From Sphingomonas sp. Root241 (GTDB taxonomy: Bacteria > Pseudomonadota > Alphaproteobacteria > Sphingomonadales > Sphingomonadaceae), in contig NZ_LMIV01000002.1 of NCBI RefSeq assembly GCF_001428865.1, positions 248,001-312,000 of the forward strand: a DNA stretch of 64,000 bases, given 5' to 3'. The translations under genes and the position numbers were made by a program. The notes under the pieces are model-generated. The model was not told where the DNA came from. It saw only the letters and a list, made by a program, of their open reading frames with translations, and did not search any database. Below are positions 1 through 8,839 of the stretch, piece after piece (position 1 is the stretch's first letter; each line of letters opens with the position of its first letter).

Positions 1-165
1 ACGCTGCTCGACGGCGCGCAGGCCCGCGTGGTGGAGGGACCGCTGACCACGGGCGCATGGGTATTGCGCGTCGACGGCGCGCGGCGCGACGCGGCAGTCG
101 CGCAGCTCCGCGCCTCGCCACGCATCGCCCTTGCCGAGCCGCTGGACGGCGACGGCAAGCCGTGA
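1..165 (+). CDS. C-terminal end of an unidentified protein (5' truncated)
   Basis: The first reading frame is open from the window edge to a TGA at 163-165, giving the last 54 residues of a protein that starts outside the window. The visible tail (GAWVLRV, then LRASPRIALAEPL) is not enough to name a family. The stop overlaps the GTG start of the following subtilase gene as GTGA, so the two are almost certainly co-translated. In other sphingomonads a regulatory or anti-sigma-like gene often precedes such a peptidase, but that is a recollection of gene order and not visible here. Confidence 0.55.
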   Translation, partial: TLLDGAQARVVEGPLTTGAWVLRVDGARRDAAVAQLRASPRIALAEPLDGDGKP

Positions 166-1421
166 ACCGTCTCGCCACTCTGTTCGGTGCCGTCCTGGCA
201 TTGTGCGCCCCGATCGCCCTGCCGGTGCCGGCCGGCGCTCGCGCACAGGACGCGACGGTCCAGCAGCCGACCACGAACCGGCAGATCCTCGTCATGCTGC
301 GGCTACCGGCACCCCATTTCCGCCCCAACACGAGCTATTCCGGCGCCTATGGCGACAAGGCCTCGGCAAGCGCGCGACGCCGCATCGCGGCGGCGATCGC
401 ACGTCGCAACGGGCTGACCATCGAAGACAGCTGGCCGATGCCGCTGATCGGCGTCGACTGTTTCGTGATGCGCGTGCCGGAGGACAACACCGTCGACGAC
501 ATGCTGACGCGCCTCAACGGCGACCGGCAAGTGCTCTGGGCGCAGCCGATGCAGCTCTACCACGCGCAGGGCAGCACGCAGTCCGAAGGCGATCCGCTCT
601 ATGCCGTGCAGCCCGCCGCGAGCGCCTGGCGGCTCGCGGACCTGCACCGCGTCGCCACCGGGCGCGGGATCACGGTCGCGGTGATCGACAGCAAGGTCGA
701 GACCGACCATCCCGACCTGAGCGGCCAGTTCGCGGCGAACCGCGATTTCGTCGTCGGTCACCCGGCGCCCGCCGAGCAGCACGGCACGGGCATCGCCGGA
801 GTGATCGGGGCGAAATCCGGCAACGCGCTGGGCATTGCCGGAGTGGCTCCGGGTGCGCGTATGCTCGCGCTCCGCGCCTGCTGGCAAATGCGGCCGGCCG
901 CGGCCACGCCGACGGTATGCGACACGCTGAGCCTCGCCAAGGCACTGCACTTCGCGATCGACAGCGACGCCAAGGTTGTCAATCTCAGCCTGAGCGGCCC
1001 GTTCGACCCGCTGCTGGCGCGACTGGTCTCGATCGCGCTGTCGCGTCATGTGTCCGTCGTGGCGGCCTATGATCCCAGCTTGCCAAAGGGAGGATTTCCC
1101 GCTTCGGAAGCGGGCGTGGTGGCGGTTGCGGATCAGGCTTTGCCGGCGCGGCCCTCCGGGGTGTACGGTGCCTTTGGGCGCGACGTGCCAACAACACAGT
1201 CCGGGGGCAAATGGTATTTCGTAAACGGCAGTTCCTACGCGGCAGCCCATGTGAGCGGGCTGCTCGCCCTGACCCGCGAAGAGCGCAGGACGGCATCTCC
1301 CCGCATCGTGACGGCGCCCGGCGCGCGAGGGAATATTGATGCCTGCGCGACACTCCTGCCGATATCCACGAACTGCGATTGCAGCTGCTCGCTCCAGCGC
1401 GCGGTCGCCAAGCGCCACTAG
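162..1421 (+). CDS. secreted S8 family (subtilisin-like) serine peptidase
   Basis: This is a 419-residue subtilase. I chose the GTG start at 162 because it overlaps the upstream stop (GTGA) and is followed at once by a good signal peptide (residues 1-30, ending near AGARAQD). The catalytic triad is visible: Asp176 in AVIDSKVETDHPDL, His207 in HGTGIAGVIGA, and Ser358 in NGSSYAAAHVSG. Two motifs deviate from the family norm: D-S-K replaces D-[ST]-G after the Asp, and the proline usual after the active Ser (GTSxAxP) is Ala. The residues before Asp176 probably act as an inhibitory propeptide, as in other subtilases. It should act in the periplasm or outside the cell. Its substrate is unknown. The gene's 3' end overlaps the next gene. 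Confidence 0.85.
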   Translation: MNRLATLFGAVLALCAPIALPVPAGARAQDATVQQPTTNRQILVMLRLPAPHFRPNTSYSGAYGDKASASARRRIAAAIARRNGLTIEDSWPMPLIGVDCFVMRVPEDNTVDDMLTRLNGDRQVLWAQPMQLYHAQGSTQSEGDPLYAVQPAASAWRLADLHRVATGRGITVAVIDSKVETDHPDLSGQFAANRDFVVGHPAPAEQHGTGIAGVIGAKSGNALGIAGVAPGARMLALRACWQMRPAAATPTVCDTLSLAKALHFAIDSDAKVVNLSLSGPFDPLLARLVSIALSRHVSVVAAYDPSLPKGGFPASEAGVVAVADQALPARPSGVYGAFGRDVPTTQSGGKWYFVNGSSYAAAHVSGLLALTREERRTASPRIVTAPGARGNIDACATLLPISTNCDCSCSLQRAVAKRH

Positions 1422-2130
1422 CCGGTTCTTCCGTGCTTTTCGTCGTATGGGACTGGCGATCGCGATCGCTGGTACGAGCCAGATCGTGCCGGCCGAGGCC
1501 CAGATAACCGGCAGCGTCAGCGTGGAAAGCGATGTTCGGTTCAGGGGATATTCGCTGAGCAGCGGAGATCCCGCCGCGACGATCGACCTCGGCTATGATC
1601 ATGAATCGGGTCTCTATCTGAATGGGTCGGCGACCGCCGGCTTCGACCAGTCCGATCCGGCGCTGCTCGCCTATCAGCTCAACGCAGGCTATGCGGCGCG
1701 GATAAGCCCGAGCGTCTCGATCGACGCCGGAGCGGTCCGGAGCTGGTATACGCGCCATTCCAGCGCGGGCGACAGGCACTATACTGAAGTTTATCTCGGC
1801 GTGACGGCGCATGGAATCTCGTCGCACGTCTATTACTCGCCCGATTATCTTCGCCCGGGAGTCCACACGCTCTACGGGGAGGTGGAAACCACGCTGAGCC
1901 TGGCGCCCAAATGGCGGCTGACCGGACATGCCGGCCTTCTGACCCACCTCAGTGATCCGCCGCGCTATGTGCGGCACGAGCATTATGACTGGCGCGTGAC
2001 GCTCGGCCGGGACCTTGGCAGGCTGGACCTGCGCGCCAGCCTCTCGGGCGCGGGCCCCGGGCGCGATTATTATTCCCGCCGGCGCCACAGCGCCACGGCG
2101 CTGACCTTCGGGGCCTCGCTCCCCTTCTGA
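1339..2130 (+). CDS. TorF-like putative porin (outer-membrane beta-barrel)
   Basis: This 263-residue protein resembles the TIGR02001/TorF family of Gram-negative outer-membrane proteins: a short lead-in ending in VPAEAQ, then ITGSVSVESDVRFRGYSLS and alternating beta-strand sequence to a terminal phenylalanine (GASLPF), the usual outer-membrane sorting signal. The start is uncertain. ATG at 1339 has a strong GAGGGAA ribosome site at 1327-1333 but makes the gene overlap the subtilase by 83 nt in another frame and gives a long basic n-region. ATG at 1447 (MGLAIAIAG) avoids the overlap but has no visible ribosome site. The family's substrate is not established. Confidence 0.75.
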   Translation: MPARHSCRYPRTAIAAARSSARSPSATSRFFRAFRRMGLAIAIAGTSQIVPAEAQITGSVSVESDVRFRGYSLSSGDPAATIDLGYDHESGLYLNGSATAGFDQSDPALLAYQLNAGYAARISPSVSIDAGAVRSWYTRHSSAGDRHYTEVYLGVTAHGISSHVYYSPDYLRPGVHTLYGEVETTLSLAPKWRLTGHAGLLTHLSDPPRYVRHEHYDWRVTLGRDLGRLDLRASLSGAGPGRDYYSRRRHSATALTFGASLPF

Positions 2131-2274
2131 TCGCCGGCTTTTGAACCTCGCCGCGCGCGGGCGGCACTTACGGGATGTCGGCGCGATCGGAGCGTCGGTC
2201 CTCGGCCGCGAGCTCCCCGGTGTTCGTTCGTCCGTTCCGACCGCGCCGACTCCATCGAAGGGAGTCGACCGCAT

Positions 2275-2652
2275 ATGCAGGATTCAGGAAAAGCCCATCC
2301 CTCTCGCCGCGGCCTGCTGCGGATCTCCGGCGCCGCGGCGCTGCTGACTTTCGCCCTGGCCACGGCGGCAGCCCCGGCGACCGCACGATCGCCGGCGCCT
2401 CAGAAATACACCGTGGTGATGGCGAATATGAGCTTCGGCAAATTGCCGGGCGGCGTGAAGGTCGGCGACACGATCGTCTGGGTGAATCGCGACAGCGTGC
2501 CGCACACCGCCACCGCACGCGACAAGAGCTTCGACGTCCGGGTCCAGCAGGGCCAGAGCGTCAGCATGGTCGTGAAGAAGGCAGGGAGCATCGCCTTCTA
2601 TTGCATCTACCATCCCGCGATGCGCGGCACCCTTACAGTCGCCGCGCAATGA
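2275..2652 (+). CDS. Tat-exported cupredoxin (plastocyanin/amicyanin-like copper protein)
   Basis: A 125-residue blue-copper fold protein. The N-terminus carries a twin-arginine motif (SRRGLL, residues 10-15) and a hydrophobic stretch ending near TARSPAP, so a folded copper protein is probably exported by Tat. The likely copper ligands are His77 (VPHTAT), Cys110, His113 and Met116 (FYCIYHPAM), matching the type I copper pattern H...C-x2-H-x2-M. An AAGGGAG ribosome site precedes the ATG. It probably shuttles electrons in the periplasm, but the partner is not encoded nearby. The 144 bp between it and the upstream porin gene hold no gene. Confidence 0.85.
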   Translation: MQDSGKAHPSRRGLLRISGAAALLTFALATAAAPATARSPAPQKYTVVMANMSFGKLPGGVKVGDTIVWVNRDSVPHTATARDKSFDVRVQQGQSVSMVVKKAGSIAFYCIYHPAMRGTLTVAAQ

Positions 2653-2694
2653 CGCGGCGGGGGCGGCCGCGCTCGTGCCCCGGGCGCGGCCGTT

Positions 2695-3390
2695 TCAGCG
2701 TTTGACGATCATCCCCTGGCTCCAGGGGAGCGCGATCAGGGTCTCGGGCTTCCCGGCGAAGAAACTCTCGAACGTTTCGCGCACGCCCGGATCGGCATAA
2801 TCGTCGCCGAGCAGGATGCCGCCGGGAAGCAGGCGCGGATAGAAGAATTCGAGCGCATCGCGCGTGCCTTCGGGCAGATCCAGATCGAGGTGGACGAAGG
2901 CGAAGCGCATATCCCCCAGCCCCGCCGCCGAATGCGGGAATATGCCGGGATGGAAGCGGACGTCCGCAAAGGGGGCCAGCAGCTCTTCGACGGCGGCGAG
3001 AATCCCATGGACGCCGCCGAAATGCGCACCGACCGCAGTGTGGGGAGCATCGTCCGCCTGCAACGTCTCGAACACGTCGAAAAGATGCAGCGTCGCCGCG
3101 CTTTTGGTCGCCGCGATCAGACGGGCGCTGCCGCCCATCAGCACCCCCGCCTCGGCCATCGCGCCGTCCAGCCCGGAAGCGGCACGCACGCAGGCGACGA
3201 GATGGAGCGCCGCCGCATCGGTCATCAGCAGTGCGGTCCGGCGCCGGGTCTCGTGCACCAACGCGAGATCGCCGCGCGCCTGCACGGGCAGCCGCGCCAG
3301 CATTGCGCCCCGCTGCGCGAGCAGCAGTCGGGCAAGGGCGCCTTTCCGCGAATGGATGCGCAGCGCCGGCGGAACCGCGGCGGATCTCAC
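2695..3390 (-). CDS. TylF/MycF-family O-methyltransferase
   Basis: A 231-residue class I SAM-dependent methyltransferase of the macrocin O-methyltransferase (TylF/MycF/NovP) type. The C-terminal half has the family's metal-binding region HLDLDLPEGTRDALEFF followed by LPGGILLGDDY. Family members methylate sugar or sugar-like hydroxyls in natural products, in line with the two glycosyltransferases of the divergent operon. It is the last gene of an eight-gene minus-strand operon. Its GTG start (3390-3388) overlaps the stop of the upstream outer-membrane protein gene as GTGA. The actual acceptor cannot be read from the sequence. Confidence 0.8.
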   Translation of the reverse strand: MRSAAVPPALRIHSRKGALARLLLAQRGAMLARLPVQARGDLALVHETRRRTALLMTDAAALHLVACVRAASGLDGAMAEAGVLMGGSARLIAATKSAATLHLFDVFETLQADDAPHTAVGAHFGGVHGILAAVEELLAPFADVRFHPGIFPHSAAGLGDMRFAFVHLDLDLPEGTRDALEFFYPRLLPGGILLGDDYADPGVRETFESFFAGKPETLIALPWSQGMIVKR

Positions 3391-4751
3391 AGCCGGATGC
3401 GCAGCGATGCCTGCACCACCGTCTGCGATTCGGTCGGCGGCAGGTCGAAATAGACTCTCCGCGTGCCCCGCGTGCTGCGCACATGGAGCAATTCGAGGAA
3501 ACCGGTCATCATCGGATTGAACGTCCAGCGACCCGCCGCGGTGAGCGCCCAGCCGCGCTGCTTCTCGTCGTCATGCGACATCTCGCTGCCATGCTCGCTG
3601 GTGTCGAACGCCTCGATCCGGCCCGATATCTCGCCCGCGCCGATCTCCTTCGCGAGCAGCGCATAGGCCGAGCGATAGCGCGTATCGACCCAGACGACGC
3701 CGTTGGTCTTGAAGCCCATCTGCGTCGTTCCCTCCATCGCCTGGGCGAGGAGGCGCAGCCCCGGCGCCAGCTCGGCGGTGAGCCCGATATTCGCGAAGCG
3801 CGTGCGCCAACCCCATTGGCCAGTGGGCTTGAAAGCCTGAGGGTTGCCGCGATTGTCGTAATAGAAGGCATTGATCGTCACCGGCACGGGCGGCCGCCAT
3901 TCGAGGCGCCCATAGAAGCCGACGCGATTGTCGAGCTCGATCAGCGAGCGCGTCCGGTCCTCCTGGAGGTGGACGATGAAGTCGTTGAGCGGCGGCAGAT
4001 CGAAATGGCCGAAGGCAGTCGCCTTGATGTCGTGCAGCGCCCAGCCGCGGAACGATAGCAAGGTGCCCGACGTGTCGTTGAACCCGAACACGCCGGCCGT
4101 CGCCGAAAAGTCGCTCTTGCCCAGCGTGGCCATCATCGAGACCTCGGCGCCGACGACCTTCACTTCCTCGCCGACCCAGGAATTGATCGCCGAGGGCGTG
4201 ATCGTGTGCACCGTGCTCCATGCGCCGCCGGTGGCATGTTCGAGCGAGATCTCGGGCCAATAGAGCCCCGCTTTGGCCGAGAAGCTGACATTGCCCGAGC
4301 GCTCGGGCAGGAAGGTGAGGAACGCCTCCATCACGTCGACTTCATTCTCCTGGTCGCGCTGCCACGCGACCGAGACATTGCCCGCGAGCGAATTGGTGAA
4401 CCGGGGCGTCCAGATCAGATCGGCCTCGATCGGCAGCGGATTGACTCGGAAATCGCCGTCGTCGGTGCCCGAGAAGCGCGTGATCGAAGGACCGCCGGTG
4501 GAGAAGCGCTCATGGCCGTTGGCGACGACCAGGCGCGCGTCGAGCAGGATCGAGAGCGTGCGGCCCGAGAGGATATCGGTGGAAGGCGGCGGCGGCGTGT
4601 CGGCGGGCGCTTCTTCCTGTGCGGGATCGGTGGCGGCGGCGGCATCGGGGGCTGGCGCGGTTTCGGCCGGAGTCTCGGTCTGGGCCCAGGCGGTACCGGT
4701 GCCGGCGAGAAGCAGCGCGGCGAGCAGGGAAGTCTTGGCGGCAAACGTCAT
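3387..4751 (-). CDS. outer-membrane beta-barrel protein of the orphan cluster
   Basis: A 454-residue protein starting at ATG 4751, which overlaps the amidohydrolase stop as ATGA. It has a clear signal peptide (MTFAAKTSLLAALLLAGTGTAW, cleaved after AWAQ), then a Pro/Ala/Glu-rich linker at about residues 25-60, then a long region of amphipathic beta strands ending in a hydrophobic C-terminal residue (SLRIRL). This is the architecture of a porin-like outer-membrane protein, but I recognise no named family. An outer-membrane barrel inside a biosynthetic operon, with an ABC exporter in the divergent operon, suggests it passes the pathway's product or substrate across the outer membrane. Confidence 0.65.
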   Translation of the reverse strand: MTFAAKTSLLAALLLAGTGTAWAQTETPAETAPAPDAAAATDPAQEEAPADTPPPPSTDILSGRTLSILLDARLVVANGHERFSTGGPSITRFSGTDDGDFRVNPLPIEADLIWTPRFTNSLAGNVSVAWQRDQENEVDVMEAFLTFLPERSGNVSFSAKAGLYWPEISLEHATGGAWSTVHTITPSAINSWVGEEVKVVGAEVSMMATLGKSDFSATAGVFGFNDTSGTLLSFRGWALHDIKATAFGHFDLPPLNDFIVHLQEDRTRSLIELDNRVGFYGRLEWRPPVPVTINAFYYDNRGNPQAFKPTGQWGWRTRFANIGLTAELAPGLRLLAQAMEGTTQMGFKTNGVVWVDTRYRSAYALLAKEIGAGEISGRIEAFDTSEHGSEMSHDDEKQRGWALTAAGRWTFNPMMTGFLELLHVRSTRGTRRVYFDLPPTESQTVVQASLRIRL

Positions 4752-5845
4752 TGGAGTGCACCCATAGTTGAGAGAGATTCGGTTCCGCGCGGTGGGATCG
4801 CGAAGTCGGGATCGGCCGCGGATGCGCTGGTCCAGCGGCGGATGTTGCCGTGCCGGCGGATGCGGCCGGCGGCCGCCAGCGCGCCCAGCGCCGGCACGAG
4901 ATCGAGCCGGGCGACGCGGGGAATGCCGCCCACCACCACCAGCGCGATATCTTCGGCGCGCGCTTCGAGCAGCGGCCTGGTCAGCACGACGATATCGGCC
5001 GGGGCGCCGGGATCGAGTGAGGGTGTTGGAAGGCCGAGGCGCCGCGCCGCCGTGGCGCCGACCGCATCCGCAAGCCGCGCATCCGAGAGGAAACCGAGCC
5101 GGTGGGCGAGGCGCAACTCGTCGAGCAGGTCGCCGTCGCCGGTGAGCAGCGAGTCGCTGCCCAGCAGCACGTCGAGGCCGTCCTCCAGCAGCTCGCGCGA
5201 CGCCGTGCGGCCGAGCAGGAACAGGTTGGACGTCGGGCACCAGACCAAAGCCGCACCCGACGCGCGGAACCGGGATATGGCCTCGCTTTCGATCCCGACG
5301 CCGTGGATGGCGACGAGCCTGGGCGAGAGCAGGCCCATGCGGTCGAGCTGGTCGACCTCGCTTGTGGCGGTCGCGCTGACGCCCTCTGCGACATGCAGGC
5401 AGAAGCGCGGTGCCGCCGCGGGAACCGCGAGGTCCGACACCATGCCGAGCGAATCCACGCTGGCGATGCGCGCGACGCGCAGCGGGAAGTCGCGGTCGAA
5501 ATCCGCTTCCCACCGGTCGTGATGGACAACGGTGGTGACGCCGGCGAACAGGTTCTTCCACGCGCCGGCGAGCAGCGCCTCGCGGCGCGGGAGCGCGCGG
5601 CGTTCGGCGATCAGGTCGGCATGGCGAAGCTGGATGTCCCGCGCCCAGGCATAGGCGTCCGGATAAGGCGGCTCTCCGAGCCGGCCGTAATGGTTGCGGT
5701 GGAGATGGTCGTGCGCGTTGATCAGGCCGGGGCGGACATGGCCCTGGGCGAAGTCGAGCCGGATGTCGAAATCGCCGGACGGCTCGGCGAGCGTTGCGCC
5801 ATGGATCGCGACGTCGCGATCGGGCGTGCGGATCAGGATCCGCAT
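4748..5845 (-). CDS. amidohydrolase-superfamily metal-dependent hydrolase
   Basis: A 365-residue amidohydrolase of the chlorohydrolase/deaminase (TrzN/AtzB-like) branch. Visible metal and active-site residues are the NAHDHLH motif (His45, His47, His49), His151 in LHVAEG, His181 in AIHGVG, the WCPTSNLFL motif and Asp231 in GSDSLLTG. Family members hydrolyse C-N, C-Cl or amide bonds in heterocycles and guanine-like bases. The substrate here is unknown. The start overlaps the preceding methyltransferase gene by 13 nt and the stop overlaps the next gene by 4 nt, so it belongs to the operon. It could trim or deaminate a pathway intermediate. Confidence 0.8.
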   Translation of the reverse strand: MRILIRTPDRDVAIHGATLAEPSGDFDIRLDFAQGHVRPGLINAHDHLHRNHYGRLGEPPYPDAYAWARDIQLRHADLIAERRALPRREALLAGAWKNLFAGVTTVVHHDRWEADFDRDFPLRVARIASVDSLGMVSDLAVPAAAPRFCLHVAEGVSATATSEVDQLDRMGLLSPRLVAIHGVGIESEAISRFRASGAALVWCPTSNLFLLGRTASRELLEDGLDVLLGSDSLLTGDGDLLDELRLAHRLGFLSDARLADAVGATAARRLGLPTPSLDPGAPADIVVLTRPLLEARAEDIALVVVGGIPRVARLDLVPALGALAAAGRIRRHGNIRRWTSASAADPDFAIPPRGTESLSTMGALQ

Positions 5846-6516
5846 CGGTCTTCCTTCACGAAGGAAAGCGCCAGCACCACCGGCAAGCCGTGATGCGCGT
5901 CGTACAATGCGATCCGCCCGGCGCGTTCGTAGAAGGACCGGACGGAAGGGCCGATCTCGGCCTCGCGGACCGCAATCAGCCGTAGGCCCGCGGCGCGCGC
6001 GGCTTCGCGATGCGTGGCCAGCGCATGGACGTAATGCTCGACTTCATGGACCGTGTCGCCGTGCCGGAAAGTCCGGCGATGGCCCGCCGCGTGTGCTGCT
6101 GGATGGAAATCGGTGACGATCACCTGGCCGCCCGCTGCGGTGACGCGTCCGAGCTCGGCATAGGTCGCTTCGCATTCGGGCAAATGCCCGATCACGAGGC
6201 GGCACCAGACCAGGTCGAAGCCGGCATCGGGGAGCGGCAATGCCCGGACGTCGCCGACGAGCAAGCGGACTGCGGGATCAAGATCCGCACGGCCGGTCTC
6301 GATCATCTCGGGGCTCAGGTCGATCCCGGCCGCCATGACCGCACCGCAGTCGCGCAGGCGCCGGCCGGTGCCGCATCCGGCATCGAGCAGGCGCTGCCCG
6401 GCGAGCGGCGGAGTCATCTCGGCGACCAGCGCGGCCTCGAGCTGCGAGACGGCGTTCTCGGCGCTGTAGGTAGGTGCCCAGAGCCGATAGCCTTCGCGGA
6501 CCGGGAGCGCGCTCAT
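5833..6516 (-). CDS. class I SAM-dependent methyltransferase (Methyltransf_11 type)
   Basis: A 227-residue Rossmann-fold methyltransferase with SAM motif I LLDAGCGTGR at residues 43-52, an acidic end of strand 2 (GIDLSPEM), motif II VGDVRALPLPDAGFDLVWC and a post-motif LGRVTAAGGQVIVTDF. This pattern is shared with UbiE/BioC-like enzymes and does not fix the substrate. The ATG at 6516 overlaps the stop of the upstream radical SAM gene (ATGA). It is one of four separate SAM methyltransferases in this operon, suggesting several methylations of one product. Confidence 0.8.
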   Translation of the reverse strand: MSALPVREGYRLWAPTYSAENAVSQLEAALVAEMTPPLAGQRLLDAGCGTGRRLRDCGAVMAAGIDLSPEMIETGRADLDPAVRLLVGDVRALPLPDAGFDLVWCRLVIGHLPECEATYAELGRVTAAGGQVIVTDFHPAAHAAGHRRTFRHGDTVHEVEHYVHALATHREAARAAGLRLIAVREAEIGPSVRSFYERAGRIALYDAHHGLPVVLALSFVKEDRCGS

Positions 6517-8036
6517 GCCGCAACGTCCAGCGCGTCGGCGCCTTGGCGGAGATGGCCATAAGCCTGGCGGTCATCGCGGGTGCGCTGGGCGAGCCGGTGG
6601 ACACTGCGCAACAGCACCGGGTTGCGATAATCCTCGCGCGCCCAGCTGCGCAGCGCGAGGATGCGGCCGACCAGCTTGCCCCAGGCGCGCGTCCGGCCGT
6701 CATGCACCGAGGGGAAGCGGCTCTTGAGCACCAGTTCGAAATTCTCGACCCGCGCCTTGATCCGCCGGTCCATCCACGGAAGGTGCGGATCCTCGTGCGT
6801 CATCCAGCTGACCCAGTCGGGCTGGATCCATTCGTCGAGATCGGTGGGCGTGCCGGTGAGCGGATCGACGTCGCCATAGGTCGCGGCGCGCTGGGGCGTG
6901 GGCGTGTAGAAATAGGTGATCAGCTCCATCTCGGGGTTGATCGCCTTGAGGCGGCGGATGAAGCGGAGCGTGTTGTCGGTCTCGCGCTCGGGCTCGTCCG
7001 GATCGCCGAACACGAACGAGAATTCGGGGATGATGCGATGCTCGCGCGTCTTCGCCGCGACTGCCAGGATCTGGTCGGTCGTGGTGCCCTTCGACATCTT
7101 GGCGAGCACTTCGTCCGATCCGGACTCGGCGCCGCAGAACACCATCTTGAGCCCGGCGCGGCGGAGCAGGTCCCAGGTATCGTCGGAGAAGCGCGAGAGC
7201 GTGTCGACGCGCGCCTCGCACCACCAGCTTATCCCCAGCGGCAGGAACGCCTCGCCGATCGCGCGCGCGTGCTTCTCGTTGAGGAAGAAGTTGTTGTCGT
7301 AGAAATGGACCGAATCCATCCCGTGCTCGCGCACCAGAAAGGCCAGGTTCGCGGCCACGCGATCGGCTGCCTGCACCTTCTCCTTGCGCCCGAACACCGA
7401 GATCACGCCGCAGAAGCTGCACCCGAAGGGGCAGCCGATCGACGCCTGATAGACGCCCGAGCGGCGGCCGAGGATGGTCGGATGCAGATAGGTGCCGATG
7501 TGGATCTTGTGGAACGGCGGGTCGCGCAGTTCGTCCGGCCCCACCCAATTGCGCTCGGGCCCGATCCAGTGCGTCCCGTCGGCCTGGCGGAAGGCAAGGC
7601 CCTTCACGCTGGTGGGATCGCGCCGGCCCTCGATCACTTCCAGCAGCTCGAGGAAGGTGTGTTCGCCCTGCCCGCGGATCACCCAGTCGACATACGGCGC
7701 GTTGAGCACCGGCGCGGGATAGAGGCTGCCGAAATAGCCGCCCCAGATGATCGGGATGTCCGGATACCGCGTCTTGAGCGCCTTCGACAGCGGCACCGCA
7801 CTGACGAGCTGCGGCCCCGGCATCACCGTGAGCGCGATCGCGCGCACCGGGTCCGGCGTCGCGGCGCGCGCGTCGATCATCGCGGTCGCATCGGCGAGCA
7901 GGTCCATGCCGGGCAGATTGCCGTCGAGTATCTCCCAGTCGGTGCCTTCGGGAAGCGCGGCGCCGATCGCCATCAGGCTCAGCGGGAAGCGGCGGTTCTT
8001 GGGCCGGGTGGCGCGGGGGTTGATCAGCAGGATCAT
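6513..8036 (-). CDS. B12-binding-domain radical SAM enzyme (first of two)
   Basis: A 507-residue protein starting at ATG 8036, which overlaps the stop of the gene before it (ATGA). The N-terminal part (about 1-140) is a cobalamin-binding Rossmann-like domain with IPIIWGGYFGSLYP and VIRGQGEHTF, typical of the BchE/HpnP class. The radical SAM core has the cluster motif C202-PFG-C206-SF-C209 and continues to about residue 400. Members of this class transfer methyl groups to unactivated carbons or rearrange rings. The reaction here is unknown. A second, different B12-radical SAM gene heads the same operon. Confidence 0.85.
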   Translation of the reverse strand: MILLINPRATRPKNRRFPLSLMAIGAALPEGTDWEILDGNLPGMDLLADATAMIDARAATPDPVRAIALTVMPGPQLVSAVPLSKALKTRYPDIPIIWGGYFGSLYPAPVLNAPYVDWVIRGQGEHTFLELLEVIEGRRDPTSVKGLAFRQADGTHWIGPERNWVGPDELRDPPFHKIHIGTYLHPTILGRRSGVYQASIGCPFGCSFCGVISVFGRKEKVQAADRVAANLAFLVREHGMDSVHFYDNNFFLNEKHARAIGEAFLPLGISWWCEARVDTLSRFSDDTWDLLRRAGLKMVFCGAESGSDEVLAKMSKGTTTDQILAVAAKTREHRIIPEFSFVFGDPDEPERETDNTLRFIRRLKAINPEMELITYFYTPTPQRAATYGDVDPLTGTPTDLDEWIQPDWVSWMTHEDPHLPWMDRRIKARVENFELVLKSRFPSVHDGRTRAWGKLVGRILALRSWAREDYRNPVLLRSVHRLAQRTRDDRQAYGHLRQGADALDVAA

Positions 8037-8839
8037 GGGATTTGCGCGGTCCAGATATCGAAGCGGGAGGGCATGCGGGCTCGGCGAATAAGCGCAGCGA
8101 GCGGGCGCAATTCGTACCAGAGCGGATAGCGGACGCGCCGCCGCCGCCAGGCGAGGCCGAGCGGCGCCGAGGCCTCGCGCAGCCGGGCGGCGGTCAGATA
8201 TTCGATGTGCGGCAGCGCGAGCAGGCTGTGCGCGCGATCGCCGAACCGCTCGGCGGCTTGGGCATGCTTCTCGGCGACCATCGCCGCGCCCTGCGGGTCC
8301 TTCGCGTAGAAGGGGGAATCGAGGATGACGAGCGTGCCGCCGCGCCGCGTCGCCCGCGCGGCTTCCGCAAGCGTCGCGCCCAGATCGGTCGCATAGTGCA
8401 GCGCGGCGTTGAAGATCGTGAGATCGGCAAAGCGATCGACGACCGGCAGCGCGTCGAAAGACGCGACCAGACAGTCGAACGGCACCCGCGCGCGAAAGGC
8501 CTTGGCCGCGCCGAGACCATCCACCCGGTCGTCGCGAATGTCGACGGCAGTGCATTCGTGCCCGCGCAATGCGAGCCGATAGGACAGCCATCCGTTGCCG
8601 GCACCGAGATCGAGGACTCGCAGCGGCCGCCCCGCGCCTCGCGCCTTCGGATCGGCCACGCGCTCGAGAAAGGCTTCGAAGGTGCGGGCCCGCACGCCCC
8701 ATTGCCGCGCCAGCGGTCCGCTCCGCAGCCAAGGAAGATCGAGCAGCTCCGCCTCCGCGAGCCCGCGCCCTTCGGCGGCGCGATGCGCGGCATAGTCGGC
8801 ACGGAAGCGGTCGAGCGTGTCGGAGAGCGGCGCGTTCAT
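8033..8839 (-). CDS. class I SAM-dependent methyltransferase
   Basis: A 268-residue methyltransferase with motif I VLDLGAGNGW at residues 75-84, motif II region CTAVDIRDD, and LTIFNAALHYATD followed by RRGGTLVILDSPF. The N-terminal 70 residues are helical and family-specific. Both ends overlap their neighbours by 4 nt (8033-8036 and 8836-8839), so it lies in the middle of the operon, between a second methyltransferase and the first radical SAM gene. The late segment (SPFYAKDPQG) resembles methyltransferases seen beside B12-radical SAM genes, but the acceptor is unknown. Confidence 0.78.
   Translation of the reverse strand: MNAPLSDTLDRFRADYAAHRAAEGRGLAEAELLDLPWLRSGPLARQWGVRARTFEAFLERVADPKARGAGRPLRVLDLGAGNGWLSYRLALRGHECTAVDIRDDRVDGLGAAKAFRARVPFDCLVASFDALPVVDRFADLTIFNAALHYATDLGATLAEAARATRRGGTLVILDSPFYAKDPQGAAMVAEKHAQAAERFGDRAHSLLALPHIEYLTAARLREASAPLGLAWRRRRVRYPLWYELRPLAALIRRARMPSRFDIWTAQIP

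Noticed and set aside
6474-8129. Long plus-strand open frame (about 550 codons) opposite the radical SAM gene
   Set aside because: It is antisense to a gene with clear B12 and radical SAM motifs, is rich in Arg, His and Asp, and has no recognised motif: a frame kept open by high GC.
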